Source: Vulcanimicrobiota bacterium (lineage in GTDB: Bacteria; Vulcanimicrobiota; Vulcanimicrobiia; Vulcanimicrobiales; Vulcanimicrobiaceae). From it: a stretch of DNA of 32,144 nt. The position numbers and the translations under genes are program-made. Position 1 is the first letter of the stretch; each line of letters starts with the position of its first letter. The stretch lies in NCBI GenBank assembly GCA_013044185.1, contig JABEUX010000004.1, forward strand, positions 1-32,144, in the 5' to 3' direction. The notes beneath the pieces were generated by a model. That model was not told the origin of the DNA. It ran no database searches and saw only the letters and a program-made list of their open reading frames with translations. Below are positions 1 to 8,459 of the stretch, in pieces.

Positions 1-1
1 A

Positions 2-142
2 CCCTCGTTACCGCACGAGTCTGCGTTAGAACTCATGGCCAAGGAGCGCGGGCGCGTCAGCGACCCCGAGCTTTTCGACGTGTTCGCGCGGACGATCGAA
101 ACGAGTCCCTGGAAAGCGAACGGAGCGAATCGAAGCTTGTAG
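2..142 (+). CDS. C-terminal fragment of HD-GYP/HD-domain-like protein (partial, begins outside window)
   Basis: Open + frame from window edge to TAG at 140-142: PSLPHESALELMAKERGRVSDPELFDVFARTIETSPWKANGANRSL*; the 'LELM..ERG...DPELFDVF' pattern resembles HD-GYP C-termini. Confidence 0.45.
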   Translation, partial: PSLPHESALELMAKERGRVSDPELFDVFARTIETSPWKANGANRSL

Positions 143-154
143 GCCGAGAAGCGC

Positions 155-979
155 TTATCGCTCGGGAAAGCGCCTCTCGCGCACCTCGCGCGCATACTCG
201 ACGAGCGCGTCGGTCGCGGCGGATCCTAATTCGGCGAAGCGTTTCGCAAAGGGCGGCGACTGCGAATAGATTCCCAGCGCGTCGTGGAGGACGAGAACCT
301 GCGCGTCGCAGTGCGGTCCGGCACCGATACCGACCGTTGGAATTGCAATCGAGGCAGTAATCTCTTCGGCGATCTCGCTATCGACCACTTCGAGCACGAT
401 CGCGTATGCGCCGGCGCCTTCAACCTTTTTTGCCTGCTCCAACAACCGTTCGCGATTTGCGCGCTTCTTGTATCCGGGGCCGAGCCCCGCGGTCTGCGGC
501 ATCACACCGATATGCCCCATCACCGGGATTCCGGTTGCAGCGATCGCGGCGATGCGGTCGGCCTCCATGCCGCCGCCTTCGAGTTTGACGCTGCACGCGC
601 CGCCCTCTTTTACCAAGCGAATGGCATTGCGTACCGCATCTTCGTCGCTGACGTGATAGGAACCGAAGGGCATATCGACGACGATGTGCGCGCGCGAAGT
701 GCCGCGTACCACAGCTTGCGCGTGATGGATCATCACCTCGACCGTAATCGGTGTCGTTTCGTCGTAGCCGAGGACGACATTTGCGAGGCTATCGCCGACC
801 AAAATGATATCGATCCCCGCCGCTTCGGCGAAGCCCGCAAAGGGCGCGTCGTACGCGGTGACGATCGGGAATGGCGTGCCCTTCCGGCGCCGAACGGCAC
901 CCGCCGTTATCCGGCGCACCGCACGCCCGTGCGCCGGCTCGTAGGGGCGCGCCTGATCGCTCGCGCCGTGCGCGGACAT
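155..979 (-). CDS. panB: 3-methyl-2-oxobutanoate hydroxymethyltransferase
   Basis: ORF contains TAYDAPFAGFAEAAGIDIILVGDSLANVVLGYDETTPITVEVM and VKLEGG, typical PanB; start placed at MSAHGAS just after the pepA stop. Confidence 0.95.
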   Translation of the reverse strand: MSAHGASDQARPYEPAHGRAVRRITAGAVRRRKGTPFPIVTAYDAPFAGFAEAAGIDIILVGDSLANVVLGYDETTPITVEVMIHHAQAVVRGTSRAHIVVDMPFGSYHVSDEDAVRNAIRLVKEGGACSVKLEGGGMEADRIAAIAATGIPVMGHIGVMPQTAGLGPGYKKRANRERLLEQAKKVEGAGAYAIVLEVVDSEIAEEITASIAIPTVGIGAGPHCDAQVLVLHDALGIYSQSPPFAKRFAELGSAATDALVEYAREVRERRFPER

Positions 980-981
980 CG

Positions 982-2463
982 CTATCCCGCGATCTTCTCG
1001 GCGAGGTGCACGAATGCGCGCACGGGCGTACCGGTCGGGCCCTTCGCCGACCATGCCGTCTCGCCGTCGACGTACGCCGTACCGGCGACATCGAGATGGA
1101 TCCACGGCGTCTTGTCGACGAAGACTTTTAAGAACGCCGCGGCGGTGAGCGTGCCAGCAGGGCGCCCGCCGGTGTTTTTGAGATCGGCGATATCGCTCTT
1201 CATCGCGTTGCTGTAGTCGTCGTAGAGCGGCATGCGCCAGTACCGTTCGCCGCAGTCCTTCGCCGCATCGAGAAAGAGCGATGCGAAGGCATCGTCATTA
1301 CTCACCGCGGCGCTCGCGGCGTGGCCGAGTGCGATGACGCAGGCACCGGTGAGCGTTGCGGCATCGACGATCTGCGTCGCTTTGAGCGAGCGGGCATAGA
1401 CCAGCGCATCGGCGAGGACGAGCCGGCCTTCGGCATCGGTGTTGATGACTTCGATCGTCGTGCCGTTGCTCGCACGGACGATATCGCCGGGCTTCGTGGC
1501 CTTCCCACCCGGCATATTTTCAGTTGCGGGAACGATGCCGACGACGTTGAGTTTCGGTTTGAGTGCGGCAATCGCTCCCATTGCAGCGATCACGCCGGCG
1601 CCGCCGGACATATCGTATTTCATCTCTTCCATCTTCTCGGGGGGCTTGAGCGAGATGCCGCCGGTATCGAAGGTGATGCCTTTCCCGACGAGTGCGAGCA
1701 ATTGCTCGCTACCGGGCGCACCACGGTAATGCATGACGATGAAGGCGGGCGGCTGCGCGCTGCCCTGCGCGACGGAGAGGAAGGAGCCCATCTTATTCTT
1801 CGCGGCCCAGGCGGCATCGTGGACTTCAATCTCCATGCCGTGCGCCTTGGCGACCGCTCTCGCTTCGGCGGCGAGATGCGTCGGCGTCATATCGTTCGCC
1901 GGCGTCAGCGCCAAGCGACGCGCAAGATTGACCGCTTCGCCGATGGCGACGCCGCGCTTCAGCCCGCGGCCGATCGCTTCGGCATTGAATCCGTGAGAGA
2001 GGAGGAGAACCTCGCCGACGGCGATCGCGCGTTCGGGAGCGCTCTGGTAGGTCGTCGTCTCGAAGCTGCCGGCGATCGCTCCTTCGGCGGCGAACGAGGC
2101 GCAGCGCTCTTCGTCGCCGGCGGCCTGCTGCGGAAATGCGATTGCGAGTTTGGTCGCGCCACGTTTGCCGAGTGCGCGAACAGCGCTCCCTGCGACCTTT
2201 GCGAGTACCGATGGGCTGAAGGTTGCGGCATCGCCGAGGCCGACGAGGAGGACGCGCTTGAAGGGGTGCGCCGCCGCGTGCAACAGCGTGCTCTCTCCGA
2301 TCTTTCCTTTGAACTCACCCGAGGCGAGAATATCGGCGATCGCCCCGCCGAGGAGGGTATCGAGCTCTTTTGCGACTCCGGCGAGCGGACTCTCCGAGGG
2401 AATCGGCACGGCAATCGCGCATGGCAGCGAACCGAGAGCATCAGATGATTGAAGAACGTGCAT
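982..2463 (-). CDS. pepA: Leucyl aminopeptidase (M17 family)
   Basis: VGKGITFDTGGISLKP, NTDAEGRLVLADAL and DAATLTGA motifs; start at MHVLQSS. Confidence 0.95.
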   Translation of the reverse strand: MHVLQSSDALGSLPCAIAVPIPSESPLAGVAKELDTLLGGAIADILASGEFKGKIGESTLLHAAAHPFKRVLLVGLGDAATFSPSVLAKVAGSAVRALGKRGATKLAIAFPQQAAGDEERCASFAAEGAIAGSFETTTYQSAPERAIAVGEVLLLSHGFNAEAIGRGLKRGVAIGEAVNLARRLALTPANDMTPTHLAAEARAVAKAHGMEIEVHDAAWAAKNKMGSFLSVAQGSAQPPAFIVMHYRGAPGSEQLLALVGKGITFDTGGISLKPPEKMEEMKYDMSGGAGVIAAMGAIAALKPKLNVVGIVPATENMPGGKATKPGDIVRASNGTTIEVINTDAEGRLVLADALVYARSLKATQIVDAATLTGACVIALGHAASAAVSNDDAFASLFLDAAKDCGERYWRMPLYDDYSNAMKSDIADLKNTGGRPAGTLTAAAFLKVFVDKTPWIHLDVAGTAYVDGETAWSAKGPTGTPVRAFVHLAEKIAG

Positions 2464-2563
2464 GGTCAACCTTTCCCGTGGGTGAAGAAGGCGAGGTGAA
2501 AACGCCTTCCGTTGAACCCAACTTTCCGTCGTCGGGCTGCGATGCCCTTGCGGAGCTCCGCCG

Positions 2564-3595
2564 ATGAGCGAGAGCAAGGATGCCTACGCGCTCGCGGGCG
2601 TCGATATCGCCGCTGGGAACGCGGCGGTCGCTCAGTACCGCGAGGTCCTCGGGCGCTGGCAGCACCCCGACCAACTCGACGCGATCGGTGGTTTCGGCGG
2701 CCTCTTTGCGATGCCGGGGGACGCGGCGCGCGCGTTGGTCGCGTCGACCGACGGGGTCGGCACCAAAATACTCATCGCCGCCGAGTTGCAGCGCTACGAT
2801 GGGGTCGGGCGCGACCTCGTCAACCACTGCGTGAACGATATACTCGTCGTGAACGCATCGCCGCTCTTCTTTCTCGATTACTATGCGGTCGGAAAACTCG
2901 ATCCCGAGATCGCCGCGGCGGTGGTGCGCGGCTGTGCGAACGCCTGTCGCGCGCATGGCTGCGCCTTGCTCGGTGGTGAGACCGCCGAGATGCCCGGGCT
3001 CTACGCACCGGGGCACTTCGACCTCGCCGGAACGATCGTCGGTGTCGTCGATCGCGCTGCGGTTCCCAATCCTGCAAGCGTCGAACCCGGCGACGCGGTC
3101 ATCGGTCTCCCCGCCGTCGGCTTACACACGAATGGCTACTCGCTCGCACGTGCGCTCATTCCACACGAACAATGGCTGCAACCGTTCGGCGATGCAACCT
3201 ACGCCGATGCGTTGCTCGCCGAGCACCCATCGTATTACGATGCCGTGCGCGCGATTCAAAAAGTCGCATCGGTGAAGGTGATGGCGCATATTACCGGCGG
3301 CGGATTGCTGGAAAATCTGCCGCGAACGTTGCGCCCCGGAGTAAAGGCCGTACTCGAACAATCGCGCTGGTCGGTTCCCGCGATACAACAAGTCTTAGTC
3401 GATCGTGGTGGGCTCACGCACGAAGAGCGGTATCGCACGCTCAATATGGGCATCGGCTACACGTTGGTCGTCCCGGTCGAGGATGCGGCGCGCGCCGTCG
3501 CTGCGGCGCCGGGGGCGACGACGATCGGTTGGATCGAAGCGCGAACGGGAGAAGAAGCGCAGGTGACGATCCATCCGGCGCGCAGCACCGATTGA
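2564..3595 (+). CDS. purM: Phosphoribosylformylglycinamidine cyclo-ligase (AIR synthetase)
   Basis: STDGVGTKILIA, GLHTNGYSLAR, HITGGGLLENLPR and NMGIGY motifs. Confidence 0.95.
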   Translation: MSESKDAYALAGVDIAAGNAAVAQYREVLGRWQHPDQLDAIGGFGGLFAMPGDAARALVASTDGVGTKILIAAELQRYDGVGRDLVNHCVNDILVVNASPLFFLDYYAVGKLDPEIAAAVVRGCANACRAHGCALLGGETAEMPGLYAPGHFDLAGTIVGVVDRAAVPNPASVEPGDAVIGLPAVGLHTNGYSLARALIPHEQWLQPFGDATYADALLAEHPSYYDAVRAIQKVASVKVMAHITGGGLLENLPRTLRPGVKAVLEQSRWSVPAIQQVLVDRGGLTHEERYRTLNMGIGYTLVVPVEDAARAVAAAPGATTIGWIEARTGEEAQVTIHPARSTD

Positions 3596-4740
3596 GAGCG
3601 CTCGCCAACCTCGTCGTCGATCTTCGCAGCGATTCGTTCGACCGAGAGTTCGCCGCCGAAGTGCGACGGCGATTGGAGGCCCGAGGCCTGCAGATCGAAG
3701 AACGAGAGCGCGACGATGCGCTCTGCGCGTGGATCGATGTTGCTTTCGGCGGAGGCTGGAGCGGCGAGGCGTATCGTTCGAAGAATCTCGTACTCTCGCG
3801 GGACGGGCAACGGCGCGCCTTCGTCTCGCTCGCCGCACAAGGATTGCGCTACGCCTGGTTACGCAACGAGGGAGCGCGCCCCGGTACCGGTATTTTCGGC
3901 CCGATCGGCGTAGCCGCCGATTCGCGTAGCGATGGGATCGGTGCCGACCTCGCGCTCGTAGGGTGTGCGCGACTGCGCGAACTCGGGTACGAACGCGCGC
4001 TCATTCCGGCGGTTGGCGGCCTGCAGCTCGAACGCTTTTACGAGCGTGCGCTCGGCGCGCGCGTTGTCGAACGCATCGACCCTATGCGGTGGTGGGAACC
4101 CCGCGCGCGCGTCGTTGCAATGGCGTCGGGAAACGGGAGCAATTTGCAGGCGTTGCTCGATGCGATCTCGCGTAACGAGTTGCCGATCGACCTCGCGGCG
4201 GTGGTGGTGAATCGTGGCGATGCGGGCGCCGCGGAGCGCGCTCGCGCGGCGGGCGTGCGACACGTCGAAAAAACGATATGGCTCCGCGCTTCGGAATCGC
4301 GGGCGAGCTACGACGCGCGGTTATTGGCGAGCGTCGATCGCTTGGAACCCGAAGGTGTGGTGTTGCTCGGTTGGATGCATCTGCTCGATGCAAAATTTGT
4401 CGCGCGCTTTCCCGAACTCCTCAATCTGCATCCCGCCTATCTGCCGCACGATCCGCGCGCCGATTCGGTGACGCTGCCCGATGGGAGTTCGATTCCGGCC
4501 TTTCGCGGCGCGCACGCGATTCGCGATGCGCTCGCGGCGGGCAGTGCCTGGGTCGGCGCGAGCGTGCACCGCGTTAGCGCGGATACCGATCGCGGCGAGG
4601 TGCTGCTTCGGCGCCCGCTCGTCTCCGAGGGACGCAGCGAAAGCGAGCTCGCTTCCGCGTTACGCCCGATCGAACACCGCATCACCGTCGAGGCGATACG
4701 GTTGTGGTGCTTTATGCGCGAACGCATTCGCGTGGTGTAG
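3592..4740 (+). CDS. purN: Two-domain protein: N-terminal GNAT-like acetyltransferase fused to phosphoribosylglycinamide formyltransferase (PurN-like)
   Basis: Likely TTG start at 3592 overlapping the purM TGA (TTGA). N-terminal part has GIFGPIGVAADSRSDGIGADLAL...LGYERALIPAVGG..FYERALGARVV (GNAT-like); from about 4102 ARVVAMASGNGSNLQALLDAI...LLNLHPAYLP...FRGAHAIRDAL...GASVHRVSADTDRGEVLLRR (PurN). Confidence 0.85.
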   Translation: MRALANLVVDLRSDSFDREFAAEVRRRLEARGLQIEERERDDALCAWIDVAFGGGWSGEAYRSKNLVLSRDGQRRAFVSLAAQGLRYAWLRNEGARPGTGIFGPIGVAADSRSDGIGADLALVGCARLRELGYERALIPAVGGLQLERFYERALGARVVERIDPMRWWEPRARVVAMASGNGSNLQALLDAISRNELPIDLAAVVVNRGDAGAAERARAAGVRHVEKTIWLRASESRASYDARLLASVDRLEPEGVVLLGWMHLLDAKFVARFPELLNLHPAYLPHDPRADSVTLPDGSSIPAFRGAHAIRDALAAGSAWVGASVHRVSADTDRGEVLLRRPLVSEGRSESELASALRPIEHRITVEAIRLWCFMRERIRVV

Positions 4741-4814
4741 CGAGCGGCGGAGCCGCTGCGCGAGAATATGTTCTTAATGTAGAGGTGCCCCCACCCCCGA
4801 GAAAAGGCGCCACT

Positions 4815-4840
4815 CGCAGGGATCTGCGGTTAATTTTTTT
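4815..4840 (+). terminator. Candidate intrinsic terminator after purMN
   Basis: CGCAG-GGAT-CTGCG hairpin (4815-4828) followed by TTTTTTT at 4834-4840; short stem. Confidence 0.4.
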
Positions 4841-4867
4841 GCCAGTGCTTTTTCAACGGGAGAATGT

Positions 4868-5698
4868 GTGAAATCTCAAAAACTACGAGCGACGCTTATG
4901 GTATTGCTCGCTACCAGTGCCCTCGCCGCGTGTAGCCCCGGAACGACCGGGATGTTGCCGACGAGCCCTCAAACACAAAGCCTGTCCCAGAGCGCGAATC
5001 GCGCCGCAGGCTCCGCCGCGAGCGGAGTAGGATTGCACGCAACCGTCCACACGCCTAATAGAATGGCCTCGCCAAATGTGCCCGAGTTCGATCCGGGTGC
5101 TTCGACGGATCCCTACTCAAAACCAAAACCGATGTTTGCCGAAGCCCCTAACCCGTGTCCTGCGGGCATGCAAGAGATGCCCGATGGAGGCGGATTCACC
5201 TGCGACCCCGTCAATCCTAATCCGCCTCCCGCTCAGGGCCCCACGGGCTGCGGAACAGGCGCGTATAATGGCTGCGCCCCACCGTGCTACACCGGGCAAG
5301 GCGGGGCAGGGTGTATCGCAAGCAATGCCACATGCCCTGGTGCTCTTTCGAAAAATACGACCACGGACGGCACGAATCAGCACAATAGCCAAATTAGCAA
5401 CGTGCTGTCGTTTTGGATTGACGGACCCGCTGGAAACGAAGAAATTGCTTACGAATATCAAACCTATGGCGGGCAAGAATATATTCAGTTTAATTATGCT
5501 ATTGCAGTCGCTATCGGCCCGGTCTCGATCGGTAATTCGATGAGCCCATTATATCATTTAAATGGTAGTTGGTTTTCAACCCTTCAGGACGCTTTGAGCG
5601 TCGTTCACAAAACAACAAAGGACCTTCCGCCACCATACAATACTCTTTCACAATTTAGTGCGCACGAACTACCGTGCACGCAAAATACTCTGGGATAA
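4868..5698 (+). CDS. Hypothetical Cys/Pro-rich secreted lipoprotein
   Basis: GTG start; N-terminus MKSQKLRATLMVLLATSALAACSPG has a lipobox (LAAC); Pro/Gly/Cys-rich middle and more AT-rich sequence than neighbours. Confidence 0.75.
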   Translation: MKSQKLRATLMVLLATSALAACSPGTTGMLPTSPQTQSLSQSANRAAGSAASGVGLHATVHTPNRMASPNVPEFDPGASTDPYSKPKPMFAEAPNPCPAGMQEMPDGGGFTCDPVNPNPPPAQGPTGCGTGAYNGCAPPCYTGQGGAGCIASNATCPGALSKNTTTDGTNQHNSQISNVLSFWIDGPAGNEEIAYEYQTYGGQEYIQFNYAIAVAIGPVSIGNSMSPLYHLNGSWFSTLQDALSVVHKTTKDLPPPYNTLSQFSAHELPCTQNTLG

Positions 5699-5703
5699 TA
5701 CGG

Positions 5704-6186
5704 ATGATACATGCAATTTTATTAACACGAACATTGGTGCTTCCGTCAACCAACCAAGGCCAGCCGTTTATGCCAATTCAGGTTTGTCGCGATGAGGTGA
5801 CGCCGTTCGGCAGTGGGTATGGACTAAATATTCGTGCTGAAGTGGCAAATAATCTTAATACAGTCATTGCCGTTCAGCGAGTGACGCGTAAGGATGGCAA
5901 GAAAATAATCGCTTACATAATTCAGTTGGCCAATAGAAACGAATACATACAAAACGAGCCGGCGATGTTTGTATCCAGGGCTAATAGGAATCGCTTACTT
6001 CGAGTTGCGGAAAAATCGAAACTATTAATGCATACCACGATTCCCAATTTTAAAATCGCACTTAACTCAAAAGGGGCGCTGTTCAATAGAATATATCCGC
6101 TCAAGAGCATTCGGCCGTTTCTGGCACAAGGTCTCACGATTAGGGCTTGCACGCCACATAGCATCGGGGTCCCGCCGCCCGTCTAG
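5704..6186 (+). CDS. Hypothetical protein, partner of upstream lipoprotein
   Basis: ATG 6 nt after the upstream stop, 160 aa, AT-rich; no recognised family. Confidence 0.6.
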   Translation: MIHAILLTRTLVLPSTNQGQPFMPIQVCRDEVTPFGSGYGLNIRAEVANNLNTVIAVQRVTRKDGKKIIAYIIQLANRNEYIQNEPAMFVSRANRNRLLRVAEKSKLLMHTTIPNFKIALNSKGALFNRIYPLKSIRPFLAQGLTIRACTPHSIGVPPPV

Positions 6187-6327
6187 AGCGTATTGCGCTT
6201 CTCGTTGCCTACAATGTCTTGATTTTGAGGCGATTCAACGACACGGCGAGGTCGGGTGATTTCATGGCCAGACCTCGCTGCTGCGCCGTCTATGAGAAAA
6301 AAGGCCCTACATCGCGGCGCCCGCCAA

Positions 6328-6563
6328 CATATGTCGCGCAAGCAGTTGGGCGAGCGCGGCGTCCTCGGCGTCCTCGGCGATGTGCTCGCGGGCCCGCATG
6401 GTAGCCGGTGATCGCATGGAGAACGAGTGCTATGCGCCCGCGGGGTCGGCGAAAATGTTGTTGATATCGTCGCCGACGGGGAGCCGAATCATGCTCTCGC
6501 CAATTTCGCTCGCCAAACGTTCTTGCGGCCGCAGCTCTCCGTGTGTCGCCAAAGCACGGTGCG
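6328..6563 (-). pseudogene. Degenerate, internally deleted relic of metX C-terminus / metX N-terminus / metY C-terminus
   Basis: 6328-6373 resembles 8931-8976 (catatgtcgcgyaagcagttgggcgagcg); 6400-6443 resembles 9709-9751 (ggtgakcgcrtggagaacgag..gcgcccgc); 6443-6563 resembles 9872-9992 (gccgacggrgagccgaatc, ctcgccaamcgttcttgcggccgca). The three segments are in the same order and orientation as in metX-metY. Confidence 0.8.
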
Positions 6564-6600
6564 CGCTCCAAGAAGAAGGGGTAAAAAGCATGTCGGTCAT

Positions 6601-8220
6601 CTACCCTCTATGCAGTGCGATTGCGGCGACGCGAAAGACGACAAGCCCGACCGCTAATATGAGGTACACTCGTAAGATAATGAGCCACACGCGACTGAGC
6701 GGCGTTAGGCGCACCTTGGGAAGCGATGCGAGCGGCGGCATCTGCCACTCGTGGCGCATCGAACGCTCGTAAAACATGTCGTCGTTTGGATCGGATGGCG
6801 CAAAAGCCATCCATACACCCGCGACGACTGTCAGTAAAGCGCCGATGCCAAGGATCCAGAGAATTTGAATGGCGTCGATCGCCGGAAAGAGCGTAGCGGC
6901 GGTGAGTACGACCGAGAGCATGAGGAGCGCGGCGATCACAATGCCCGTAAAGATGTTCGTGCGACGTGTGTTTACCCACGGGCCGAGCAGCGGCTTGTCA
7001 TTGGAGAGCAGCAGCAAGAACACGGTCGCGCTCGGGAGCAACACCCCCGCGAGCACCTGCACCGCGTTCGTGAGGAGCCCGAGAGGGCTTCCAGGAATAA
7101 GCACGATTGCTGCGGCGATTGCGATCAGACCGGCGTAGACCAGATAGAAGACCGGGGCGTCGCTAACCTTACGATGAAGCGAGTGATTCAACGAGATTAC
7201 GTCACCTATGGCGTACGCAGTTGAGAGCGAAACGGCGGCCGCGCCGATGATCGCGGCATCCATAAGGGCAAGCGCGAACAAATCGCCGGGAAGTCGGCCA
7301 ACGTAATGCGCGATTCCGGCAGCAACCGCGCCCGTGTCTTGAAAGTTTCCAAACTCCTTATGACCGGCGAAAGCGCCCGCCGTAGACGAGAATATCGCGA
7401 ATCCTCCAAGAATAACGAACACGATTCCGAGTGCGAGATCCCAACGTTCGTAATTGAGCCATCGAGTCGTGATCCGCTTATCGATCACATAGCTTTGCTG
7501 GAAGAAAAGTTGCCAAGGGGCGACGGTCGTTCCCACGATGCCGATAATGAGGATCATAACGACGCCCAGATCCGTTCCTTTTGGCATACCGATAACGAAA
7601 AAATCATGTACGGATTGTCCGATCGGTGCATGCACGATCAGGAGCAGCGGGAGCATCAACAAGCTGCCGAAGCACAACACCAGTGCAAATCGTTCGAACC
7701 GTCGGAAATTTCCCGTTGCCGCACCCGCCATCACGAACACCGCGGCGATTGCGACGCCCAGCATTTTTGGTAAACCGAAGTAATCGAGCGCGAGGCTGAT
7801 CCCGATAAACTCCGTAACGATTGTCAATGCGTTAAGAATGAAAAGGTCGATGACGCTAAAGGCGCCCCAAAACTTGCCAAAGCGCTCGATGATCAGGCGC
7901 GCATGGCCAACGCGTGTGACCGCGCCGAGGCGCAGAACCATTTCCTGGTTTACGAAGAGCACTGGAATCAGGAGCAAGAGCGTCCACAGCAGCGTCGTGC
8001 CATAGTTTTGAGCCGCCTGTGCGTAGGTTGAGAATGCACCCGCATCGTTATCGCCGACCATAACGATCAAGCCCGGACCAACAATCGCCGCAAACGCGAC
8101 GAGCTTCGCCCAAAGCCCTTTGCGCGAAGCGGTGTCGTTCTTAGCAATGGTGCCCAACGCACCGCGAATATCGCCCGCGTGCATCCCATCGAGATGCGCG
8201 GCTTCGAATTGTTCCGTCAT
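6601..8220 (-). CDS. NRAMP-family divalent cation transporter (noncanonical motifs)
   Basis: Multi-TM ORF with GPGLIVMVGDNDAGAFSTYAQA and GIVGTTVAPWQLFFQQSYVIDK; start at MTEQF preceded by GGAGG. Confidence 0.85.
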   Translation of the reverse strand: MTEQFEAAHLDGMHAGDIRGALGTIAKNDTASRKGLWAKLVAFAAIVGPGLIVMVGDNDAGAFSTYAQAAQNYGTTLLWTLLLLIPVLFVNQEMVLRLGAVTRVGHARLIIERFGKFWGAFSVIDLFILNALTIVTEFIGISLALDYFGLPKMLGVAIAAVFVMAGAATGNFRRFERFALVLCFGSLLMLPLLLIVHAPIGQSVHDFFVIGMPKGTDLGVVMILIIGIVGTTVAPWQLFFQQSYVIDKRITTRWLNYERWDLALGIVFVILGGFAIFSSTAGAFAGHKEFGNFQDTGAVAAGIAHYVGRLPGDLFALALMDAAIIGAAAVSLSTAYAIGDVISLNHSLHRKVSDAPVFYLVYAGLIAIAAAIVLIPGSPLGLLTNAVQVLAGVLLPSATVFLLLLSNDKPLLGPWVNTRRTNIFTGIVIAALLMLSVVLTAATLFPAIDAIQILWILGIGALLTVVAGVWMAFAPSDPNDDMFYERSMRHEWQMPPLASLPKVRLTPLSRVWLIILRVYLILAVGLVVFRVAAIALHRG

Positions 8221-8224
8221 CGGC

Positions 8225-8368
8225 CTATCCTCCGAAGAGGGCGCGGTAGACGCCGAACGGAGCGCGATCACCGAACTGACCTGCGCGTAGGTTGTCGTTG
8301 TGGGGCGGGCTCATGCCACGGAGGCGAGCGAGGGCAGCACCAAATAGGGATGCCAGGATTTTTTTCAT
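8225..8368 (-). CDS. Small 47-aa ORF immediately upstream of the NRAMP-like gene
   Basis: RBS-like GAAGG then ATG at 8368: MKKILASLFGAALARLRGMSPPHNDNLRAGQFGDRAPFGVYRALFGG*; stop 4 nt before the transporter ATG, whose SD overlaps the small ORF's 3' end. Confidence 0.5.
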   Translation of the reverse strand: MKKILASLFGAALARLRGMSPPHNDNLRAGQFGDRAPFGVYRALFGG

Positions 8369-8438
8369 GACACATTACCTTCAAAAGCTTACGGTTGGCC
8401 GCGCCCGACGTACGAACGCAGCAGAAAAAAATTGAGTC

Positions 8439-8459
8439 ATCTTGAATCGGTTGCAAGAT
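8439..8459. promoter_or_regulatory. Inverted repeat upstream of the small ORF/NRAMP pair, candidate operator
   Basis: ATCTTG-aatcggttg-CAAGAT perfect 6-bp arms. Confidence 0.3.

Noticed and set aside
284-2448. Long + strand ORFs opposite panB and pepA (284-1216, 1321-2448)
   Set aside because: Shadow ORFs from high-GC codon bias; the - strand encodes clear PanB and PepA motifs
6380-6772. 130-aa + ORF covering the met relic
   Set aside because: Its similarity to the + strand shadow of metY is explained by the relic on the - strand
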